Source of the DNA: Hyphomicrobiales bacterium
GTDB lineage: Bacteria; Pseudomonadota; Alphaproteobacteria; Rhizobiales; GCA-2746425
Length of the DNA: 5,250 nt
Assembly (NCBI GenBank): GCA_002746425.1
Contig: NVXB01000068.1
Coordinates: 7,251 to 12,500, forward strand
Reading direction: 5' to 3'
The translations under genes were made by a program, and so were the position numbers. The notes beneath the pieces were generated by a model. It saw only the letters and a program-made list of their open reading frames with translations, did not search any database and was not told the origin of the DNA. Shown here piece by piece: positions 1-5,250 of the stretch; within the stretch, counting starts at the first letter, position 1; the number at the start of each line of letters is the position of its first letter.

Positions 1-3000
1 GCTGGTGCGGCAAACCGCTGCTCGACAACATGGACCAATGCGCTCGTTCGCCCTGGTATGGGGCCGAAGGGCACGCCGCAAGTCGGCTTTGATATAAGTA
101 GTGTTATTGCTGGCAGTTACTCGCAATGGCAGACCATCGGCATTTATAAAGTGAATTTTGGCGGCCCTGAGGCTATCCCGCTAGGCGAGGTCAACTTTCA
201 TGGCGCGAACACAATCGATATAAACGGACCGGTTCGGCATAATTATTCTGGTATTGCCGGTGATGAATTCGTCATTCTGAACAAGCTCAATGAGTGCGTT
301 AATGTGAGCGAAACCAGCGATATTATTACGCCTGTTCGAAAGGTTTCGCGGTATCGGAACAAGCAATTCACCAAGAAATATGGCCCAATACTTCTTGTCG
401 AAACGAATGTCTATAACAACAAGAATTTTTCGACCAAAGAGCTAGAACGCGGTTGTTCAAACTATCAGTGGAACGCATCTGGTGAGTATTTGTGGGCCGA
501 TGTTAAACAGAAAATTGGCAATTCAGGGCCCCTGCCAATCCACCTTTATCTTTTAGACAAGGATGGGCAATACCCCGACAAAAAGCCGGTTTTGACAGTC
601 AAGCCGGGTGAGTTTGAGGTGCTTGATGCGAAGGTGGGGCAAAAATATACAATTTTGGATGATGCCAATCAGTGCGTCGGTGTCACAGGTGTCAACCGGC
701 GCCAGAAGCTTTCTCCGCAGAGCACCTTTGGCGATGGCAGCACGCCAATCGTCAATGATGATTATTTGACAGATTCTCAGATTGCGAATGGCTGTTATAA
801 TTATGGTAAAGTCAGGTCGGGCGAAAATCGCGGGCTTGAAGATGGCAGGGGCATATCCAATTCTGGATCTGAAAACCTGTATGTGCACTGGGTCGACGTG
901 TGGGGTGAGATTGACAAGAAGTATCCAAATCTGACTCTGAAGCCAGGCGAAAGTCGAAATCTGGTCGACTATACCGACGCGAAATATACGGTTCTGGATG
1001 AGAGGCAGCAATGTGTTGCTGTGTTTGGTATGAACGGTCACGGTTTAGTACTGGGTGATGGCAGCACACCAACCAAAAGTGTTGCGTCTTTACCCCAACC
1101 CAAAACGCCTCAAAAACCCTATGCGCCCACTCAAATTGCCAATGGCTGTCAGCAATATGGCAAACTGGTATCAAAACCACATTGGAACACCCGCACCCCA
1201 ACGGTCCACAATATTGGCAAGACGCCTCTGACGGTGAACTGGATCTCGTTTTATGGGGCAGAAGAGGACAATGATAATGCCAGAAATGCGGGCCCCACGA
1301 GAGTTCTGAAAGCCGGAGAACGGGTCAAATTAGATGCTGTAACCGGTTACTACTACTCAGTTCTGGACAGCCAGGGACAATGCATCGGTATTGTCGATGC
1401 TGCGGATCTGTCTAACAAAGCGTATTTCCCCTATCAGGACGCAAAATCCGAAACGGATGAAAAGCGCCGCAAGGACGATCAAAAGCGCCGCGATGATGCG
1501 ATGAATGACAAGATCGCCAAGTTGAATGAGGGTTGGTCTGAAAGCACCTGCGTTGAGCGTCGCCAGGGCTGGTATAACATTTCTGGAAAGATGAAAGGCC
1601 TTTGGCATGTCGACCACTATGATGGGCTTGGCCTTGAAAAACTCTCTATCTGGACGATAGACGAGAATGACGCGGTTGTTGGTGTACGCAGTGATGGATC
1701 GCGGTTTGAAGCTAATATTCGAGGTGCAGCTGACTGCAAATTTACGCTGGCCGGCTTTGATATAAACAATGCTGAAGAGCGTGGCACTTACAAATATATC
1801 CAAGGCAAAAACGGTGTTGAAACCTTCTTCCGGGACAAAAGCTACAATTCCACCGTTGATCGTGATGGCAACACGCTGAAGAAACCACGGCCCGTTACGA
1901 TACTTCAAATTGTAGCGCATAAGGTGCCCAATATTGGGCCTGTTGCAGATAGCGATAGCAACGTTGATGCGGTCGATGAGGATGCGCATTTAGGTGATAA
2001 TGTGGGCATTACCGCTTGGGCGAATTCGGCCAATCCAGATGGCTATGCAACCTATACACTCAACAATGATGCCGGTGGGTTGTTCACGATTGATCCTAAA
2101 ACCGGTGTCGTTAGTGTCGCCGGTATGCTGGATTATGAACAAGCTGCCAGCCATACAATTGAAGTGTTGGCGACCGACACAACCAAAACGACCAATAAAC
2201 TCAAGTTTGAAATTGCCGTTAACGACGTGAATGAGGCGAGTATTTCGCAAATTGTCGACATGGATAGCTTGGAAAGCTCGTTCTGGGAAAACATCAAGAT
2301 TGGTGAGCGTGCCCGTATCACCGCACAGGCCAGCGATGCTGATGGCAGTGATGATGTCAGCTATTCTCTAAGCGATGATGCTGGTGGGCTGTTTGAGATT
2401 GATCGCTCAAGCGGTGTCGTCACAATTGCCGGGGAGTTGGACCGTGAGGAAACCGAGTTCTACGCGATTGAAGTAACGGCCCGCAGCAGCGATGGCTCTA
2501 GCACACGCGAAATTTTTGAGATTCACATCAAGGATGACATTCGCGAATATAGCATAAGCGATATTTCCGATACGGATCACAGTGCAGATAGCGTTGATGA
2601 GGGAAGCCAGATTGGTGATCTGGTTGGGGTTACGGCCTTTGCCCGTGATGGAGATTATTCAGATAGTGTCACCTACAAAATTTACCGGCCTGAATATAGC
2701 TATTTTGATATTGATCCAAATACCGGCGTATTGAGCGTTTCCAGAGAGATTGATTTTGAAACCACCTCCTCGATGGTGACTGTGGATGTTGTTGCAACCA
2801 GTTCTGATGGTACTCGCAGCTCGCACGCGTTTGAGATCACCATTCGTGATGTCAACGAGAACAATGTCAGCGCTGTTAAGGACCTGGATGAACGCAAGGA
2901 TACTGTCACTGAAAACGCTAGGATTGGCAGCAGGACCGGCATTGTCGCCTGGGCTATGGATAAGGACCGTTCTGACACGGTTAGTTACAGCCTAAGTGAT

Positions 3001-5250
3001 GACGCTGGCGGCCTTTTCACCATCGATAGCGATGGTGGGCGCGTTACGGTTGCCGGGCAGATCGATCGTGAAGATGGTGCTGTTCAATCCATCGAAATTG
3101 CTGCCAACAGCACCGATGGCTCTTCAAGCTATCTGCGCATTGATATTGCCATCAAGGATCAGAACGAGTTTGCAATCGGTGATATCAGCGATGATGACCA
3201 ACGGTCAGATTCTATTGATGAGAATGTGGCGAGTGGTGCAGAAGTCGGGGTCACCGTATTTGCTAATGATGATGATGGCTCTGACACCGTCACCTATAGC
3301 ATTTCCAATTATGAGGCCCAGTTCCTGTTTGATATCGACAGCAGAAGTGGTGTCATCACCACGCGGGGCGATTTCGATCGGGAAAAAGAAGCCAGCCATA
3401 CGATTGAAATTATCGCGACCAGCAGTGACCGTTCCACAAGTTGGAGCAGCTTTGAAATTGCTGTGAATGATGTCAATGAAGCTGATGTTGGCAACCCTAG
3501 CGGCAGTGGCTCTTATCTAACCGTTGATGAGAACGCGCCCATTGGCACTCTGTTTGGCTTGACGATTCATGCTGAGGATTATGACAGCACAGACACGGTT
3601 ACCTACAGCCTTATTGATGACGCTGGCGGCCTGTTTGCCATTGATGCTCATACAGGTGAGGTCAGCGTTGCGGGTGCCTTGGACCGTGAAGCACCAGATG
3701 TTGAGTGGGGCTATAATATTGAATTTACGGCGCACAGCTCAGATGGCTCAACCAGCCAGTATTCTCAAAGTGCGACCATCCGCATCAATGATGTCAATGA
3801 ATACAGCATTAGCGATATTGCTGATCTGGACAACGCCTACGAGGAAGTTTCTGAAGATGCTGCAAGGGGTACAGCTATTGGCCTGACGGTATCTGCCACA
3901 GATGGCGATGCCACAGATAGCAGGGTAACCTATTCGTTGATGGATGCGAATGGTGAAAGCATTTATAATGGCCCGTTTGCTATTGATGATGAAAGTGGTG
4001 TTATCACCATCAATGACAGCGAAAAACTGGATTATGAAACTAACCCAAATCCAGTTGTTAATGTAAAAGCCTGGAGCGCTGATGGCTCTACCAGCCAGCA
4101 GAGTTTTACTGTCAATCTCATCGATGTCTATGAGCCAGAAGATGATGTGCAGCCAGAAAACCCAACTGTAAACATCGTCCGCTGGAATGATAATCCGCAG
4201 GACCAACGAAGCAACGACCCGTATAGGGATGTTTCAGATGCGCAATGGAACCTCTGCCAAGACGCGGACTATGATGAGAACTCACCTGACTTCAACAATG
4301 AAACCGCGTTTTATGATTGTTTGGATCAACACCTGACGACTACGAAAGCAGTCGGTCTGGCCGATAATCCGGAACTGACCTGCGCCCGTCAATACGGGCT
4401 GGAACCGGAAACTTCAGTCAAAAGGGGCAAAGTTAAGATCACCAACAATCACGGGTCGCCCATTGAGATAAGAATGCTTCGCCTTTCTGGAAACATCAGG
4501 ACTGTTGCCAATATTCAACCGGGGGAAACCGCTGAGATTAAAACGAAACTTGAGGGGTTTCCCGAAGATCCAAGGCGGCGGGTGGTCTTTGTTGGGTTTG
4601 ATTCAAATGGTATTTGCATCGGTGCCGGTAAGCCAATGGAATCGCGCAACAGCTTTACTTTCGGGTCCGGAAATTCACAGACCGCTGATAACAGCAATGA
4701 TGGGGGAGATTCTTCGGGACAATTCGCGGATGACCTGCTCACCAACAGATGTGGTGAGCGCGGCCAAATTGTGTCCAACTACATCGAACAAGAAGCCAAT
4801 GTGACAATACGCAATACAGGAAGCTCAGCTCTATATGTTTACTGGGTCGATTATTCCGGCAATGAAGTAAATTATCAGGGAGAGAACCTGCCGGAAGCAA
4901 CTGCGTTGGGTGGTCAGGACGTAACAATTGATGCCTGGAGAGGATCAGTCTTTGTCGTAACAGATGAAGCTGGCAAGTGTGTTGGTATCGCGCAGGCGCG
5001 GGAATCTCGTAATGACTATTCCTATGGTGACAACAGCTTTAACCCCGTCAAAGAACAATCTGGTGGCGATACGTCTCGTTCAAACAATGAAACGACGGAT
5101 CAACAGAGCGCCAATGGTTGTTCAAATCGTGGACGTATAGCTTCAAATTATGAGGCGTTCCCACGCACCGTCTCCATCGCCAATACAGGCAGCGATGATC
5201 TGTATGTCTATTGGGTCAATTATGATGGTGATGAGGTTAATTACCAAGGA
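1..5250 (+). CDS. Internal part of a giant VHL-like/cadherin-repeat protein, probable surface adhesin (partial at both ends)
   Basis: Frame 1 is open for all 1750 codons, with neither start nor stop in view. The product is modular: four VHL-beta-like repeats (residues 5-480), a charged linker (478-511), an unrecognised two-Cys domain (512-635), seven cadherin-type repeats (644-1380), a Cys-pair linker (1381-1457), then at least three more VHL-like repeats from 1459. The cadherin repeats carry the family's Ca2+ motifs (DEN-like, DxD, LDRE-like, DVNE), so the middle is probably a Ca2+-rigidified rod. Cysteines occur in pairs at fixed places outside the cadherin block, which suits disulfides in an extracytoplasmic protein. 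Bacterial cadherin-repeat giants are usually exported adhesins or matrix proteins; that role is inferred here. No catalytic motif, RTX nonapeptide, transmembrane segment or signal peptide is visible. Internal ATG codons (for example at 58 and 1030) are not starts, because conserved domain sequence continues upstream of them. No specific gene name is recognised. Confidence 0.96.
13..315 (+). repeat. VHL-beta-like repeat A (most divergent)
   Basis: Residues 5-105. The repeat starts with the NRC motif (Cys7) and ends with NECVNV (Cys99), the same framing Cys pair seen in repeats B-F. The central KVNFGGPEAIPL (residues 50-61) resembles the pVHL segment WLNFDGEPQPYPTL, but Lys50 sits where pVHL has Trp88. 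It has a longer Cys-Cys distance (92) than the others (73-78), probably from an insertion near residues 18-45. Assignment rests on position in the array and the Cys framing, and is weaker than for C, F and G. An earlier repeat may lie upstream of the window. Confidence 0.5.
316..444 (+). other. Basic linker between VHL-like repeats A and B
   Basis: Residues 106-148 lie inside the reading frame and are rich in Lys, Arg and Asn (for example VRKVSRYRNKQFTKKYG), with no cysteine. They contrast with the acidic remainder of the protein. No domain is recognised; part may be an extra strand of repeat A or the leading strand of repeat B. Confidence 0.5.
445..747 (+). repeat. VHL-beta-like repeat B
   Basis: Residues 149-249. 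It opens with ERGCSNY (Cys152) and closes with DDANQCVGV (Cys225), 73 residues apart, followed by the linker motif FGDGSTP (243-249). Inside, KIGNSGPLPIHLYLLDKDG (171-189) corresponds to the strand pair that reads N-x-G-S-x-x-L-x-V-x-W-V-x-Y-x-G in repeat F, and VKPGE matches the L-x-PG turn of pVHL. The Trp of the family is replaced by Leu182. The YTILDDAN segment matches the W-x-x-x-DA stretch of pVHL. Confidence 0.62.
781..1071 (+). repeat. VHL-beta-like repeat C
   Basis: Residues 261-357. It opens with IANGCYNYGK (Cys265) and closes with ERQQCVAV (Cys338), again 73 residues apart, then LGDGSTP (351-357), nearly the same linker motif as after repeat B. The core ISNSGSENLYVHWVDVWGE (285-303) fits the pVHL strand that holds Trp88, with Trp297 at that place, followed by Tyr308 and LTLKPGES, matching the Y-x-x-L-PG segment of pVHL. 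The later LVDYTDAKYTVLDE matches the pVHL strand containing H115 and W117, with Ala327 and Tyr329 at those places. It is one of the clearest members of the array. Confidence 0.72.
1135..1440 (+). repeat. VHL-beta-like repeat D
   Basis: Residues 379-480. It opens with IANGCQQYGK (Cys383), almost identical to the opening of repeat C at protein and DNA level, and closes with DSQGQCIGI (Cys461). The core HNIGKTPLTVNWISFYG (403-419) keeps the Trp (Trp414). A loop of about eight extra acidic/Asn residues (EEDNDNARNAG) precedes the VLKAGE turn. A Pro-rich spacer (residues 364-378) separates it from repeat C. The tail SNKAYFPYQD resembles the post-Cys motif after repeats E and F. Confidence 0.68.
1432..1533 (+). 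other. Highly charged, probably helical linker
   Basis: Residues 478-511 are dominated by Lys, Arg, Asp and Glu with two KRR-x-DD heptad-spaced blocks (residues 488-493 and 495-499). The DNA repeats aaaagcgccgc at 1460-1470 and 1481-1491, exactly 21 bases (seven codons) apart, so the block may have grown by a small tandem duplication. Alternating charge and the lack of Gly and Pro suggest a single helix or short coiled coil that separates the VHL-like array from the next domain. Confidence 0.55.
1534..1905 (+). other. Unrecognised beta-rich two-Cys domain before the cadherin block
   Basis: Residues 512-635. The domain has Cys517 and Cys579 and several aromatic/Gly strand-like segments (GWYNISGKMKGLWHVDHYDG, LSIWTIDENDAVVGVRSDG, CKFTLAGFDI, GTYKYIQGKNGVETFFRD). 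The alternation of hydrophobic strands with Gly/Asp turns suggests a small beta barrel or sandwich. It does not fit the VHL-like pattern (no N-x-G/W-V-x-Y-x-G core) or the cadherin pattern. I do not recognise a family, and the boundaries are approximate. Confidence 0.5.
1930..2235 (+). repeat. Cadherin-type repeat 1
   Basis: Residues 644-745. Motifs in order: VDEDA (658-662), YTL-x-NDAGGLFTID (685-698), TGVVSVAG, LDYE (710-713), IEVLATD and the closing NDVNE (741-745). The usual DxD Ca2+ motif after the A-W-A strand is missing: NSANPD stands there (675-680). As the first repeat it may therefore bind less Ca2+ at its own upper site. Confidence 0.88.
2236..2547 (+). repeat. Cadherin-type repeat 2 (type A)
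   Basis: Residues 746-849. It has WEN (762-764) in place of DEN, the DxD motif ASDADG (777-782), YSLSDDAGGLFEID (788-801), SGVVTIAG, LDRE (813-816), IEVTARSSDGS and a degenerate closing motif KDDIRE instead of DVNE. The YSLSDDAGGLF signature is shared with repeats 4 and 6. Confidence 0.9.
2548..2859 (+). repeat. Cadherin-type repeat 3 (type B)
   Basis: Residues 850-953. It starts with YSISDISDTD, a lead-in shared with repeats 5 and 7, then VDEG (865-868), DGD (883-885), VTYKIYRPEYSYFDID in place of the AGGLF stretch, TGVLSV, IDFE (917-920), VVATSSDGT and the closing RDVNE. Confidence 0.9.
2860..3168 (+). repeat. Cadherin-type repeat 4 (type A)
   Basis: Residues 954-1056. Motifs are VTEN (969-972), DKD (987-989), VSYSLSDDAGGLFTID, VTVAG, IDRE (1021-1024), IEIAANSTDGS and KDQNE at the end. 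A 17-base stretch (2998-3014) is identical to the matching place in repeat 6 (3616-3632). Confidence 0.9.
3169..3480 (+). repeat. Cadherin-type repeat 5 (type B)
   Basis: Residues 1057-1160. The lead-in FAIGDISDDD matches the type B lead-in of repeats 3 and 7. It is followed by IDEN (1072-1075), the acidic run NDDDGSD with DxD at 1090-1092, VTYSISNYEAQFLFDID, SGVITT, FDRE (1125-1128), IEIIATSSD and NDVNE. Confidence 0.9.
3481..3801 (+). repeat. Cadherin-type repeat 6 (type A)
   Basis: Residues 1161-1267. It starts with a Gly/Ser lead-in (GNPSGSGSY), then VDENAPIG (1175-1182), EDYD (1192-1195), VTYSLIDDAGGLFAID, TGEVSVAGALDRE (LDRE at 1227-1230), AHSSDGSTS and NDVNE. The VDENA, LDRE and DVNE motifs are close to those of classical cadherins. 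Confidence 0.91.
3802..4140 (+). repeat. Cadherin-type repeat 7 (type B, last and longest)
   Basis: Residues 1268-1380. It begins with the type B lead-in YSISDIADLD, then VSED (1283-1286), DGD (1301-1303), VTYSL followed by an enlarged loop (MDANGESIYNGP) before FAIDD, SGVITI, LDYE (1343-1346), WSADGSTS and a changed end, IDVYEPE, where the other repeats have DVNE. The altered end fits its position as the last cadherin repeat. Confidence 0.87.
4141..4371 (+). other. Polar linker with an isolated Cys pair after the cadherin block
   Basis: Residues 1381-1457 are rich in Asp, Asn, Pro and Gln at first (DDVQPENPTVN), then include WNLCQDADYDENSPDF and FYDCLDQHL, with Cys1419 and Cys1440 only 21 residues apart. 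A small disulfide-closed loop or helical hairpin is plausible. It matches no domain I know and joins the cadherin rod to the second VHL-like array. Confidence 0.5.
4375..4677 (+). repeat. VHL-beta-like repeat E
   Basis: Residues 1459-1559. It runs from TCARQYG (Cys1461) to DSNGICIGAG (Cys1539), 78 residues apart, then MESRNSFTFGSG, the post-Cys motif also seen after repeat F. VKITNNHGSPIEIRMLRLSG (1478-1497) matches the N-x-G-S-x-x-L core with Met1492 in the Trp position. IQPGETAEI matches the L-x-PG turn of pVHL, and VVFVGFDSNG matches the strand that carries W117 in pVHL. Confidence 0.62.
4636..4743 (+). other. Ser/Asn/Gly/Asp spacer between repeats E and F
   Basis: Residues 1546-1581. After the ESRNSFTFG motif the sequence becomes low-complexity and hydrophilic (NSQTADNSNDGGDSSG), which suggests a flexible tether between two compact beta domains. 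Its first part overlaps the tail of repeat E. Confidence 0.6.
4744..5040 (+). repeat. VHL-beta-like repeat F (best match to pVHL spacing)
   Basis: Residues 1582-1680, Cys1584 to Cys1660 (76 apart). The core VTIRNTGSSALYVYWVDYSG followed by NEVNY matches pVHL with no gap: Trp1615, Gly1620 and Tyr1625 have the same spacing as human W88, G93 and Y98. DAWRGSVFVVTDEAG (1644-1658) matches the pVHL stretch HSYRGHLWLFRDAG, but Ala1645, Ser1649 and Phe1651 stand where pVHL has S111, H115 and W117. The SNYIEQEANVTI lead-in resembles VNSREPSQVIF of pVHL. The pVHL sequence is recalled from established knowledge, not from a search. Confidence 0.75.
5041..5109 (+). other. Polar spacer between repeats F and G
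   Basis: Residues 1681-1703 are hydrophilic and low in complexity (for example EQSGGDTSRSNNETTDQQS), with no hydrophobic core residues. The spacer is of the same type as the one between repeats E and F and probably tethers adjacent VHL-like modules. Confidence 0.6.
5110..5250 (+). repeat. VHL-beta-like repeat G (cut by the window edge)
   Basis: Residues 1704-1750 form the first half of another repeat: ANGCSNRGRIASNYE (Cys1707), then VSIANTGSDDLYVYWVNYDG and DEVNYQG. Trp1738 and Tyr1748 keep the pVHL W88-Y98 spacing. It is very close to repeat F in protein, while many third codon positions differ, so the duplication is not recent. The partner Cys should lie about 76 residues on, beyond the right edge. 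Confidence 0.75.

Noticed and set aside
58..60. ATG as a possible true start of the protein
   Set aside because: The frame is open upstream, and the first Cys of repeat A (residue 7) and its lead-in lie before this codon. No purine-rich ribosome binding site stands out at a suitable distance.
553..1041. A 162-codon minus-strand frame, with a 129-codon minus-strand frame overlapping it at 812-1201
   Set aside because: Both are antisense to VHL-like repeats B-D and overlap one another in different frames. Neither product shows a domain or other credible coding signal.
1357..1989. A 210-codon open frame on the minus strand
   Set aside because: It lies wholly antisense to the charged linker, the unknown domain and the first cadherin repeat of the 1750-codon frame. 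Its product has no recognisable domain. Antisense openness is a common by-product of a long coding frame with biased codon use.
2996..3466. A 156-codon plus-strand frame inside the cadherin block
   Set aside because: It is out of frame with the clear cadherin repeats 4-5 and begins at an ATG that spans codons of the true frame. The translation is low-information.
1930..4140. RTX-type Ca2+ nonapeptide repeats or a CRISPR-like array as an explanation of the periodic DNA
   Set aside because: The GGxGxDxLx nonapeptide is absent. The period is about 310 bases with diverged copies, and the translated copies match cadherin repeats.
3748..4206. A 152-codon minus-strand frame
   Set aside because: It is antisense to cadherin repeats 6-7 and has no recognisable product. 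The sense strand carries the conserved DGD, LDYE and DVNE motifs.
4505..4927. Small overlapping frames on both strands in the second VHL-like array
   Set aside because: They overlap each other and the conserved repeats E and F in frame 1. None has a product that resembles a protein family.
1..5250. Eukaryotic origin because of cadherin and VHL domains
   Set aside because: There are no introns over 5.25 kb. The cadherin repeats have the bacterial-style DVNE/SSDGS pattern, and VHL-like and cadherin modules are both known in bacteria.

Overview
The whole window lies inside one very large protein-coding gene on the + strand. Frame 1 (codons starting at base 1) has no stop in any of its 1750 codons. 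Neither the true start nor the stop is in view, so the gene extends past both edges. I see no intergenic gap, promoter, terminator, RNA gene, mobile element or CRISPR array. The other open frames on both strands are short, overlap this frame and encode nothing recognisable, so they are treated as shadows.

Layout, with residues numbered from base 1 of the window: (i) residues 5-480 hold four divergent repeats (A-D), each bounded by a Cys pair, resembling the beta domain of the von Hippel-Lindau protein (pVHL). (ii) Residues 478-511 are a very charged, probably helical linker. (iii) Residues 512-635 form a beta-rich domain with two Cys that I do not recognise. (iv) Residues 644-1380 are seven tandem cadherin-type repeats of about 102-113 residues with Ca2+-ligand motifs and no cysteine. 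(v) Residues 1381-1457 are a polar linker with a Cys pair. (vi) From residue 1459 a second VHL-like array (E, F and the start of G) runs off the right edge.

The order VHL-like x4, unknown domain, cadherin x7, VHL-like x3 or more is the main point of interest. The cadherin block looks built from a two-repeat unit of about 621-624 bp. The sequence suggests a bacterium: an intronless giant frame with long tandem bacterial-type cadherin repeats ending in DVNE. Roughly balanced G+C and the repeat style fit a Gram-negative, possibly an alphaproteobacterium, but no taxonomic marker is present and this is a weak inference. The likely role is a secreted or surface-attached, Ca2+-stiffened adhesin or matrix protein whose VHL-like modules may act as binding or spacer domains. 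No signal peptide, secretion signal or anchor is in view, so location is inferred from domain type and the paired cysteines.
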